Part shown: positions 1 through 7,451 of the stretch, piece after piece
How positions within the stretch are numbered: position 1 is the first letter of the stretch
Layout of the letters: each line of letters opens with the position of its first letter
DNA from: Hymenobacter mucosus
GTDB lineage: Bacteria > Bacteroidota > Bacteroidia > Cytophagales > Hymenobacteraceae
Reading direction: 5' to 3'
Assembly (NCBI RefSeq): GCF_900188255.1
Contig: NZ_FZNS01000004.1
Location: 248,001 to 312,000, forward strand
DNA length: 64,000 nucleotides
The notes under the pieces: generated by a model
What the model was told of the DNA's origin: nothing
Database searches by the model: none
The model's input: the letters and a program-made list of their open reading frames with translations, nothing else
Made by a program: the position numbers and the translations under genes

Positions 1-1
1 G

Positions 2-226
2 GACTACCACGGGAAGCAGGTCGGGCAAGTACTATACGAGAAGGCCCTGCAACTCGCTACCCAGGCCCAGGCCAACTATGTGTGGCTGGGAGTATGGGAA
101 GAAAACCTTCGCGCTATCCGCTTTTACCAGAAAAACGGCTTCATGGAGTTTGCCAAGCATGTATTCAGATTGGGTAATGATGAGCAAACTGACATTCTAA
201 TGAAGCTTGTATTAGCCCGTAGTTAA
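2..226 (+). CDS. GNAT N-acetyltransferase, 3' part only
   Basis: The window opens inside this gene; 74 C-terminal residues are visible, ending at TAA 224-226. The stretch GVWEENLRAIRFYQKNGF is the typical C-terminal signature of GNAT acetyltransferases (the N-x-x-A-x-x-F/Y-Y-x-K-x-G-F motif that closes the acetyl-CoA-binding fold). GNAT enzymes move an acetyl group from acetyl-CoA to an amine; the substrate cannot be told from this fragment. The start and the N-terminal half lie outside the window. The following 274 bases to the receptor start hold no gene. Confidence 0.8.
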   Translation, partial: DYHGKQVGQVLYEKALQLATQAQANYVWLGVWEENLRAIRFYQKNGFMEFAKHVFRLGNDEQTDILMKLVLARS

Positions 227-406
227 GCTTGCACTGCAACGACTTGAGGGTGCCTAGCAAGTAGTATTCAACTTAACACCCAAGGGTTTACTGCCTGAAC
301 CAAGCCTACATATGTGGCTATTACATGTAGCTATTCTTTCTAGCGCCTTCCAGCTAAACTTATAATTACTTGTTATTCAAATAGTTATTCTGTATTCTAC
401 AGCTAA

Positions 407-423
407 TGTAGATTTTTTCTAAA
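407..423. promoter_or_regulatory. Candidate operator TGTAGA-N5-TCTAAA upstream of siderophore receptor
   Basis: A 17-base imperfect inverted repeat (TGTAGA, five T, TCTAAA) lies 78 bases before the proposed receptor start at 501. The same TNTAGA-N5-TCTAAA layout occurs as a perfect palindrome at 9923-9939 before the second siderophore receptor. Further TCTAAA/TCTAAAT half-sites follow at about 439-445 and 477-482. Two like receptors sharing one palindrome suggests one metal-responsive repressor (Fur or DtxR class); the regulator is inferred, not seen. Confidence 0.45.
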
Positions 424-500
424 CTGTGTTTTGAATTAATCTAAATAGAGCCGTGCTTTGCATTGTTTTAAATCAGTCTAAACAAGCCCCGCTCTGTCCG

Positions 501-3074
501 ATGTCCCGACGTCTACCCCTTCTGGTCCTACTTTCTTCCTTTTCTGCTGCCACCCCACTGTTCGCTGCTACGCCTGCTCTGGGCTCGCCTGTAGTGGCAC
601 ACGGCGACGACGAGACTGCCCAGCGGGGCCGCATTGCCGGCCGCGTATTAGATACGGAAGGCAAGCCAGTAGAAGGAGTAACCGTGGCACTGAAGGGCAC
701 GCCATACGGGGCGACAACCGCCACCGATGGCAGCTTCCGCGTGTCGGCGCCAGCAGGTGCTTACCAACTAGTGGTGAGCAGCATTGGCTACACAACCCAG
801 GAAGTAGCTGTGACCATAACGGGCGGCGAAACGACTACCCTGGCGGCATTTGGCCTCGTAGGCAGCAGCCAGTCGTTGTCGGGCGTGACCGTGACGGGTA
901 CGAAGAGCCTCAACCAGCGCCCCACTACCATCAGCAAGTTGCCCGTTGCCTCCCTCGACCTGCCCCAGAGCGCCGTTACGGTAGAGCGGGAGGTGCTAGA
1001 GCAACAGCAGGTGCTGCGCCTGAGCGATGCCTTGGTCAATGTGAGTGGCCTGTATGTAACCAGCACCACCGGCGGCACCCAGGAAGAGCTCGGTAGCCGA
1101 GGCTTTGCCTATGGCTCAAACAACACCTTCAAGAATGGGGTGCGCTTCAACAACGGCGTGATGCCCGAAGCCTCGTCGCTGGAACGCATGGAAGTGCTGA
1201 AAGGCAGCGCCGCTATTCTGTACGGCAACGTGGCAGCCGGTGGGGTACTGAACCTAGTAACGAAGAAGCCTCGGTTTGAGCAGGGCGGCTCGGTAGCGCT
1301 GCGCGTTGGTAGCTTTGGCTTCTGGAAGCCAATGGTAGACGTGTACGGCGCGGTAGGCAAAAGTGAAAATGTGGCGTTCCGCCTGAATGGCACCTACGAG
1401 CAAGGCAACAGCTACCGCGACGAAGTAAAGTCGGACCGCGTGTATGTGAACCCCTCCCTGCTGTTTAACCTCACGCCCAAAACAACCCTAGTAGTAGAGG
1501 GCGACTACCTGCGCGACAACCGCACGCCCGACTATGGGGTTGGGGCCATTGACTACAACGTTCTTGAGTCGCGCAGCCGGTTTCTAAACACGCCGGGCGC
1601 CAAGAATGCTACCACGCAAACCAGCACCACGGCTACCCTTTCCAGCCGCCTAAACGACACGTGGCAAATCCGGGGGGTAGCAGGCTTTCAGCGCTACGAC
1701 AATGAGCTACGAACCGGCAACCGCCCCGTAGGTATTAACAATGGCACCATGCCCGAGGTAAAACGTGGCAATACGGTAATAGCCAAAGCCCACCCAAAAG
1801 CCAGCTTGTATGGTGACTGGCAGCGCACATTGTCCCGCACTCAAACCAGAGAAAACTACTACCTAGCTCAGCTGGACCTAACCGGGCAATTCCAGACTGG
1901 TTTCTTGGGCCACACCTTGTTAATTGGTGCTGATGCCGACCAGTACCAGACGAACGCTCTCACGCACGTAGCACAAGCCTACGACTCGATCAATGTACTG
2001 AACCGGGGCAAGGTGCTGAACGCTCCTGCCAACCGAGTAAACAGCTACGAGGATCTGCGCCGCAACACCCGCACCCTGGGCAACACTCGGCGCGCTGGCT
2101 TCTACGTGCAGGACTTACTCAGCATCAGCGAAAAGATAAAAGTGCTGGCTGGCGTACGTTGGAGCTACCAGGAAACGCCCAGCGACGTGTATACCTACGC
2201 GGCCCCCAATGCGAGTGGTGTGGTAGTAGCCACCGTGAAAGAAAACCGTCGTTTTGATGACGCTTTCTCTCCCCGCCTGGGTATCGTTTACCAGCCCATT
2301 AAAACGACGTCGCTGTTCGCGTCTTACTCCAACTCGTTTACTCCTAATACTGGAGTGGACGTGAACAACACGAACTTACCCCCGTCTATCATTGATCAAT
2401 ATGAGGTAGGCATTAAGAACGAGCTGTTCAAAGGTGCGCTGTCGGCCAACGTGACGGCCTACCGAATTGTAAACAGCAACCAAGCCCAGTCAATCCAACA
2501 GTTCCTTCCAGGATCAACCGTGCAGAATCCCGCTTGGAGTGCCAGCTTCACGGCGCAGGAGCTAGCTGGTGAGGTAACGAGCAAAGGGGTGGAAGTTGAT
2601 ATTCAAAGCAAGCCCATGTACGGCCTATCGTTCATTGCTGGCTATAGCTACAATAATACGGCCTACACCAAGAGCAACATTTACGAGAACGGTAGCCGCC
2701 TACGCTACAACCCTGCTCACACGGCTAACCTGAGCCTGTTCTACAACTTCGGCAGTGCCTTTGGGGAGAATGGCTTCCTGCGCGGCTTCACCGCAGGATT
2801 CACTACCTACTATGTAGGCGACAAAGTTGCTGGTCGCAACCCGCGTCAGCAATACAATAAAGATGGTCAGCTTATTCCGGAAACCTACAAGCTCATCAGC
2901 ATCCCAAACTACCTGCAGCTAGATGCCTCGTTGGGCTACACCTACGAACGGTTCTCGGTGCGGGTGAAGATAGCAAACCTGCTCAACGAGCTGAGCTATA
3001 ACATGCACGACGACAACAGCGTGAACCCCATTGCTCCCCGCAACTTCTCTGCTACGGCTAGCTACCGCCTGTAA
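501..3074 (+). CDS. TonB-dependent siderophore receptor
   Basis: Outer-membrane 22-strand barrel that imports ferric siderophores using TonB energy. The frame is open from a GTG at 453, but the ATG at 501 gives a good signal peptide (MSRRLPLLVLLSSF..., cleaved after LFA), so I use 501 (857 aa). After it come a carboxypeptidase-like regulatory domain (about residues 40-115, GRIAGRVLDTEGKPVEGVTV), the plug (about 145-255, with LERMEVLKGSAAILYG and GGVLNLVTKKP) and the barrel to the C-terminus (SATASYRL). A PepSY membrane protein follows 158 bases downstream on the same strand, a pairing known from siderophore loci where the PepSY protein helps release iron. The ligand is unknown. Confidence 0.9.
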   Translation: MSRRLPLLVLLSSFSAATPLFAATPALGSPVVAHGDDETAQRGRIAGRVLDTEGKPVEGVTVALKGTPYGATTATDGSFRVSAPAGAYQLVVSSIGYTTQEVAVTITGGETTTLAAFGLVGSSQSLSGVTVTGTKSLNQRPTTISKLPVASLDLPQSAVTVEREVLEQQQVLRLSDALVNVSGLYVTSTTGGTQEELGSRGFAYGSNNTFKNGVRFNNGVMPEASSLERMEVLKGSAAILYGNVAAGGVLNLVTKKPRFEQGGSVALRVGSFGFWKPMVDVYGAVGKSENVAFRLNGTYEQGNSYRDEVKSDRVYVNPSLLFNLTPKTTLVVEGDYLRDNRTPDYGVGAIDYNVLESRSRFLNTPGAKNATTQTSTTATLSSRLNDTWQIRGVAGFQRYDNELRTGNRPVGINNGTMPEVKRGNTVIAKAHPKASLYGDWQRTLSRTQTRENYYLAQLDLTGQFQTGFLGHTLLIGADADQYQTNALTHVAQAYDSINVLNRGKVLNAPANRVNSYEDLRRNTRTLGNTRRAGFYVQDLLSISEKIKVLAGVRWSYQETPSDVYTYAAPNASGVVVATVKENRRFDDAFSPRLGIVYQPIKTTSLFASYSNSFTPNTGVDVNNTNLPPSIIDQYEVGIKNELFKGALSANVTAYRIVNSNQAQSIQQFLPGSTVQNPAWSASFTAQELAGEVTSKGVEVDIQSKPMYGLSFIAGYSYNNTAYTKSNIYENGSRLRYNPAHTANLSLFYNFGSAFGENGFLRGFTAGFTTYYVGDKVAGRNPRQQYNKDGQLIPETYKLISIPNYLQLDASLGYTYERFSVRVKIANLLNELSYNMHDDNSVNPIAPRNFSATASYRL

Positions 3075-3105
3075 GGGCGCCTAGCTGCCCGTAAGTAACT
3101 AGCCC

Positions 3106-3150
3106 AAACCCGGCTGGTGCCAACCGCAACTGGCTACCAGCCGGGTTTTA
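3106..3150 (+). terminator. Stem-loop terminator after receptor
   Basis: AAACCCGGCTGGT pairs with ACCAGCCGGGTTT, with a further GCCA/TGGC stem inside, followed by a short T-run. It lies 31 bases past the receptor stop and would separate it from the next gene. Confidence 0.7.
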
Positions 3151-3181
3151 GTTACTAAGATAGTCTCCTGCATTTACTTGT

Positions 3182-3189
3182 TATTTTTG
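3182..3189 (+). promoter_or_regulatory. Promoter -7 box TATTTTTG for PepSY gene
   Basis: TATTTTTG fits the Bacteroidota -7 consensus TAnnTTTG and lies 43 bases before the ATG at 3233. Together with the terminator just upstream it indicates that the PepSY gene has its own promoter. Confidence 0.55.
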
Positions 3190-3232
3190 AGAGTCAGGTA
3201 CTGACGTAGGTATCTGCACAGAAACGCAACGC

Positions 3233-4588
3233 ATGAAAATCTTTTTTCGCAACATTCACCTCTACCTCAGCCTCGTATCCGGGTTGATTATTGCCATCGT
3301 GTGCCTCACGGGAGGCGTGTTGGTGTTTGAAAAAGAGCTAGAGCAAGCTTGGCACCCAGAGCGCTACTACGTGGCCGCTCCTGCCGCTGCCCAGCCCTTA
3401 CCCCTAGCCCAGCTCACGGCCGCCGTGAAGACCTACAAAGCCGACGCTAAAATTGCAGGTGTGAAGGTGTATGCCGACCCTACCCGCACCGTAGAGTTTA
3501 ATTTGGCTGGTGCTCCCGGTGGTCCCAGTGGCGAGCATAAGGGCGAAGGGGGGCAGCGGAAAGCAGAAGGCGGCGAAGCACGTAGTGAAGCCGGCAGAGG
3601 CCAGGGCGCAGAAGGTAGCCGCGGCCAAGGAGGCAAAGCCGGTGCCGAAGGCAAGGGGGGCAAAGGCGGCGGCGAAGGCGGCCGTGGTCCCGTGGTATTC
3701 GTGAACCCCTACACGGCTACTGTAACCGGCGAGCTAAACTACCGCGAAACCTTCTTCTTTACCATGATGGCCCTGCACCGCGGAATGGTAGGTGGCCCCA
3801 TTGGTAAGTTAGTGGTAGGCGTTAGCACGGTTATGTTCCTGTTTATCATCGGTACGGGCATTGTGCTGTGGTGGCCTGCCAGCTGCAAAGCCGTGAAGCA
3901 GCGCCTCACCGTGAAGTGGAGCGGCGGCTGGAAGCGCCTGAATCATGACTTGCACATTGTGCTGGGCTTTTACTCGGCGCTGTTTCTGTTCGTGTTTGCC
4001 TTCACGGGCCTGGCTTGGTCATTTGAGTGGTTCAACAAGGGGATTTACGCCGTTACCAACTCGCCCATGCAGCGGCCCGAGCCACCCGTGTCGGTGGTGC
4101 CTGGTGCTGAGGCTACCGCGCCCGTCACTACCTCTCCGCCTACCGCTACGCTGCCACAGCCTACGGCTCCTAGCGCCCCAACAACCCCCGCGGCCATCAC
4201 CGCTGATGCGGCCCTAGCCCGCGCCCGCGAGCTGGCGCCAGCGGCCGTTTCTTATGCGCTCCAATTGCCCAAAGACCCCACCGGCAGCGTGAAAGTAACC
4301 ACCCTGCGCCCACATGCTGTTTATGACAATGCTACTGATGAAGCGTACCTCGACCAGTATTCGGGCCAGGTGCTGAGCCAGCAGACCTACGAGCAGCGGA
4401 GCTTGGGCCAGCGCGTACGGGGCATGTTTAAGCCTGTGCACACAGGCTCCATCTTCGGGTGGCCTTCCAAAATTATCAGCTTAGTTGTGTGCGTGCTGGG
4501 TTTCACCTTCCCCATTACGGGCACTATTTTGTGGCTAAACCGCCTGCGTAAGGCCAATAAGAAGCAGCGCAAACTAGCCACCGCGTAA
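3233..4588 (+). CDS. PepSY-associated membrane protein with Gly/Glu/Lys-rich insert
   Basis: Inner-membrane protein of the PepSY_TM family (451 aa), some members of which act as ferric-siderophore reductases. Membrane segments are seen at about residues 12-32, 190-213, 240-263 and near 415-435, with the family's WWP and HDLHxxLGFYSALFL motifs at 213-250. The first periplasmic domain carries an unusual stretch of about 60 residues (about 94-152) made almost only of G, E, K, R, A, S and Q, and the second loop has a Pro/Thr/Ala-rich run (about 282-322). The related protein encoded at 6144-7286 lacks both. It follows a siderophore receptor, which supports a role in iron release; reductase activity is inferred. 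Confidence 0.85.
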   Translation: MKIFFRNIHLYLSLVSGLIIAIVCLTGGVLVFEKELEQAWHPERYYVAAPAAAQPLPLAQLTAAVKTYKADAKIAGVKVYADPTRTVEFNLAGAPGGPSGEHKGEGGQRKAEGGEARSEAGRGQGAEGSRGQGGKAGAEGKGGKGGGEGGRGPVVFVNPYTATVTGELNYRETFFFTMMALHRGMVGGPIGKLVVGVSTVMFLFIIGTGIVLWWPASCKAVKQRLTVKWSGGWKRLNHDLHIVLGFYSALFLFVFAFTGLAWSFEWFNKGIYAVTNSPMQRPEPPVSVVPGAEATAPVTTSPPTATLPQPTAPSAPTTPAAITADAALARARELAPAAVSYALQLPKDPTGSVKVTTLRPHAVYDNATDEAYLDQYSGQVLSQQTYEQRSLGQRVRGMFKPVHTGSIFGWPSKIISLVVCVLGFTFPITGTILWLNRLRKANKKQRKLATA

Positions 4589-4619
4589 TCATTTCCTGTC
4601 TTTTTACCTTCTCTGCGCG

Positions 4620-4928
4620 ATGAGTACGAAGCACCACCAGTACCGGCTTACCCTGGAGCACGAGGCCACCACCCAACCCGAGCAGGCTCTGCACGCGCCC
4701 GTCACGTTCTCATTTGCTAACCACGACGACCTGTTTGCCATTCTCGACCGGGTGCGCAGCGCGCAGGTTCTCCCCGCCGAGGAAGCCGCGTCGCTGGCAC
4801 TGGGCGTAAAGCTGCTGGGCAATGTACTCCTGGCCCACCGCCACGAGCCCCTGTTCACCGAGCTGTGGCAGGCACATAGCGAGTTTGTGCAGAAACTAAA
4901 GAGCCATTCTAAAGCCTCGGCAGCGTAG
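4620..4928 (+). CDS. DUF3861 family protein
   Basis: Small soluble protein (102 aa) with the DUF3861 pattern: HHQYRLTLEH at the start, then PVTFSFANHDDLFAILDRV and ALGVKLLGNVLL, ending in a helix (FTELWQAHSEFVQKLK). Function is not known in the family. It starts 31 bases after the PepSY stop and probably shares its transcript, which places it in the iron-uptake group by position only. Confidence 0.75.
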   Translation: MSTKHHQYRLTLEHEATTQPEQALHAPVTFSFANHDDLFAILDRVRSAQVLPAEEAASLALGVKLLGNVLLAHRHEPLFTELWQAHSEFVQKLKSHSKASAA

Positions 4929-4960
4929 AACTCCCGCCCGGCTACCTTCGTAGAAACGCT

Positions 4961-4995
4961 AAAGCGTCAGGCTACTGTAGTCTGACGCTTTTCTT
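4961..4995 (+). terminator. Rho-independent terminator after DUF3861 gene
   Basis: AAAGCGTCAG pairs with CTGACGCTTT across an 11-base loop and is followed by TTCTTTT. It lies 32 bases after the DUF3861 stop and 8 bases before the next start. A TACCTTCG box (4943-4950) precedes the hairpin, so it could also sit in the leader of the next gene. Confidence 0.75.
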
Positions 4996-5002
4996 TTAGC
5001 CC

Positions 5003-6058
5003 ATGTCCATGCCTCACCTGCCTACGCCACCTGCTGCCCCTCTGCCGCCCGAAAACCGCCTGATAGCCCTCTTGCGCCGGGCGGGCCTACTCGACTGGTT
5101 TTTGCTGGGGTTAGTAGGCGCCGTGGCGTTGGCTTACCTGATTCCCGATGTAGGTAGTAAGGCCAGCCCCATTCCCTGGAAGGCCATCACCACCGCTGGC
5201 GTCGCCCTGATTTTCTTCTTTTATGGCCTGCGCCTGAGCCTCGATAAGATGAAAGCGGGCCTGCGCAACTGGAAGCTACACGTGGTCGTGCAACTCATCA
5301 CGTTCGTGGCCTTTCCGGTGCTGGCCCTGGTAGCACGGCCCCTGTTCGATGGCCAGAAGGGCGACCAGTTGTGGCAAAGTATTTTCTTTTTGTGCACGCT
5401 GCCCAGCACCGTGTCTACTTCAGTGGTGATGGTCAGCATTGCCCGCGGCAACCTGCCAGCGGCCATCTTCAACGCCAGCATCAGCAGCCTTATCGGCATC
5501 ATCCTCACTCCACTCTGGACCAGCTTGTTTCTGCACACCTCCGCCGATGGCGGCCACCTGTGGGGACTGGCCGTGAGCCTAACGTGGCAGGTTATTTTAC
5601 CAGTGGTAGCGGGTGTGCTGCTCAACCGTCGCTTTGGCAGCTTTGCCGAGCAGCACAAAGGCGCCCTCCGCATTTCAGACCAGATAGTGATTCTGCTGAT
5701 TGTATTCACGGCCTTCTGCGAGTCATTTGCTGAGGGCATTTTTCGCAGCTACGAGCCCCGCGACATTGCTTTGCTGGGCCTGGGCATGGTAAGCTTGTAC
5801 TTGCTCATCTTCGGGGTAGTATGGGGAATAAGCCGGGTGCTGGGCTTCTCGCGCGAGGACCGGATTACGGCCCTATTCTGCGGCTCCAAAAAGTCATTGG
5901 TGCACGGAAGCGTAATGGCCAGCCTGCTTTTTCCGGCTACGGCCGCCACTGGGCTGATTCTACTACCACTCATGCTATACCATGCCCTGCAAATCATCTT
6001 AGCTAGCATGATGGCCCAGAATATGGGGCGCGAAGAACCAGCAGTAAGTGCGGCGTAA
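5003..6058 (+). CDS. SBF-like (bile acid:sodium symporter family) transporter
   Basis: Polytopic inner-membrane protein (351 aa) with about ten hydrophobic segments. It resembles the SBF_like/YfeH branch of the bile acid:Na+ symporter superfamily; the conserved regions LPSTVSTSVVMVSIARGN (about 134-151) and ALFCGSKKSLVHGSVMASLLF (about 290-310) are the family's crossover motifs. The natural substrate of this branch is unknown. It sits between two siderophore-receptor/PepSY units, so a part in moving a metal chelate across the inner membrane is possible but unproven. It ends 85 bases before a convergent PepSY gene. Confidence 0.85.
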   Translation: MSMPHLPTPPAAPLPPENRLIALLRRAGLLDWFLLGLVGAVALAYLIPDVGSKASPIPWKAITTAGVALIFFFYGLRLSLDKMKAGLRNWKLHVVVQLITFVAFPVLALVARPLFDGQKGDQLWQSIFFLCTLPSTVSTSVVMVSIARGNLPAAIFNASISSLIGIILTPLWTSLFLHTSADGGHLWGLAVSLTWQVILPVVAGVLLNRRFGSFAEQHKGALRISDQIVILLIVFTAFCESFAEGIFRSYEPRDIALLGLGMVSLYLLIFGVVWGISRVLGFSREDRITALFCGSKKSLVHGSVMASLLFPATAATGLILLPLMLYHALQIILASMMAQNMGREEPAVSAA

Positions 6059-6080
6059 CTGGTCATTAGTTCGCCTATTT

Positions 6081-6122
6081 CAACGAAAAAGCCCAGCTAT
6101 GATTAGCTGGGCTTTTTCGTTG
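6081..6122. terminator. Bidirectional terminator, 19-bp perfect stem
   Basis: A perfect 19-base inverted repeat (6081-6099 with 6104-6122) and a 4-base loop, carrying A-runs on one side and T-runs on the other, between convergent genes. It can end transcription in both directions. Confidence 0.9.
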
Positions 6123-6143
6123 AGGCCTTTATGTTTCGTGCGA

Positions 6144-7286
6144 TTAGGCTAGTTCAGCAACCCTCACCTTACGGGGCTTCTTGGTTTTATTGCGGCGTCC
6201 CCACCAGATGACGGTGCCCGTGACGGGCAGGCTGGCCGAAATCAGACTAACTAGGAAGGCAACAATCTTGCCGCCTACACCTAGAATCTGACCGGTATGG
6301 ATGTCATAGTTAGCGTCTGACACTTTGGTGCCAGTGCTTTTGCTGGCGTGGAAGCTAGCCTGTAGCATCTGCCCCGACACGGGATGGAAGCTATAGTCGT
6401 CGCGGTAATAGTAGCGGAGTGCTTTCTGATACGTCCAGCAATACGCGGGGTCCTTGCCAGTACCAGTTGGACCTATCAGAATCATTTCCGCCTGGGGTGA
6501 GCGGCGGCGCACCGTTTGGTAGACAACGTCGGGCAAGGGTTGGCTTGCAGCAGCTACAGGTTGCAGAGAGTCTACTTTGGCAGTTAGCACATCCTGGGGA
6601 TACTCGCGGCCACCATTAGCCACAGACGTAACCACATTGAGCATCCAAGGAAAAATCATGAACAAGCCCGTGAGAGCCAGCACCAGCGCAATGCTAGCTG
6701 CATAGAAGCCCAGCACATTGTGCAAGTCGTAGTTGACGCGCCGCCAACGGGCACCCCATTTGATGGTGAAGCGTTGCTTGCGCTCCTGCTTGCGCTTAGG
6801 CCACCACATCACCACGCCGGTAATAAGCATGATTACAAAAATCAGAACGGAGCCACCTACTACCCACTTAGCTACTGCTTCCGGCAAAAGCAGCGTCATG
6901 TGGATGGACTGCACAATGGAGAAAAAGTGAGTGCGCAAGTCGTGCTCATGCAGCACCTGAGCGGTGTAGGGGTTCAGATACACCTGCGTAGGAGCCCCAG
7001 ACGAGTCGGTGAAGAAAACCGTGGCTGAGCGCTCAGGCCCGAAGTAAGTAACCCAGGTATCCTTGCTAGCTATGCCAGGGTGGCGGGCTAGCGCCGCTGC
7101 CTGCAAGCGCGAGGGTAGTACGGGGGCCGTAGTTTGAGCTTCTACCTTGCGCCACGGCTCCGTTAGGTCCCGGATTTCATCCTGGAAGACAAAAATTGCT
7201 CCCGTGATGCTTATAATGAACACGATCAGCCCGGACGAAAGCCCAAGCCAGAGGTGCACTTTACTAACTGCTTGCTTAAACGTCAT
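6144..7286 (-). CDS. PepSY-associated membrane protein (siderophore reductase-like)
   Basis: Second PepSY_TM protein of the window, 380 aa from the ATG at 7286 (a TTG two codons upstream is less likely). Membrane segments lie near residues 15-35, 140-163, 190-215 and 350-370, with VVMWWPKRK and NYDLHNVLGFYAAS as family motifs. Its length is normal for the family, without the low-complexity insert of the protein at 3233. It is downstream of the siderophore receptor at 7452-9908 in the same direction, so the pair mirrors the one at 501-4588. Role in reductive iron release is inferred from family and context. Confidence 0.85.
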   Translation of the reverse strand: MTFKQAVSKVHLWLGLSSGLIVFIISITGAIFVFQDEIRDLTEPWRKVEAQTTAPVLPSRLQAAALARHPGIASKDTWVTYFGPERSATVFFTDSSGAPTQVYLNPYTAQVLHEHDLRTHFFSIVQSIHMTLLLPEAVAKWVVGGSVLIFVIMLITGVVMWWPKRKQERKQRFTIKWGARWRRVNYDLHNVLGFYAASIALVLALTGLFMIFPWMLNVVTSVANGGREYPQDVLTAKVDSLQPVAAASQPLPDVVYQTVRRRSPQAEMILIGPTGTGKDPAYCWTYQKALRYYYRDDYSFHPVSGQMLQASFHASKSTGTKVSDANYDIHTGQILGVGGKIVAFLVSLISASLPVTGTVIWWGRRNKTKKPRKVRVAELA

Positions 7287-7380
7287 ACCCAAAAGTTAAT
7301 CAACAATTGCGGGAGTAACGGCGACTAGTGCCCAAGCTGAGGCCCAAAGCCCAGGGGTGCCGCACAGGCGAAGAAATGAC

Positions 7381-7425
7381 ACAAGCGTCAGCAGTAGGCC
7401 CGAAGCCCCTACTGCTGACGCTCGT
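7381..7425 (-). terminator. Long stem-loop between receptor and PepSY gene
   Basis: An 18-base stem (7381-7398 with 7408-7425, one G-U pair) with a 9-base loop lies just past the receptor stop on the minus strand. No good T-run follows, so it may be a 3' stabilising structure or partial terminator that lowers PepSY expression relative to the receptor. Confidence 0.6.
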
Positions 7426-7451
7426 GTGGCAAAACGGATACAGGCACTAGC

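Noticed and set aside
453..500. N-terminal extension of the first receptor from GTG 453
   Set aside because: It would bury the signal peptide that begins at ATG 501.
501..3074. Cobalamin riboswitch before a TonB-dependent receptor
   Set aside because: No B12-box-like conserved core or long structured leader is visible before any of the three receptors.
3404..3704. Several open frames in the low-complexity part of the PepSY gene
   Set aside because: The repeated purine-rich sequence removes stop codons in other frames; they are not genes.
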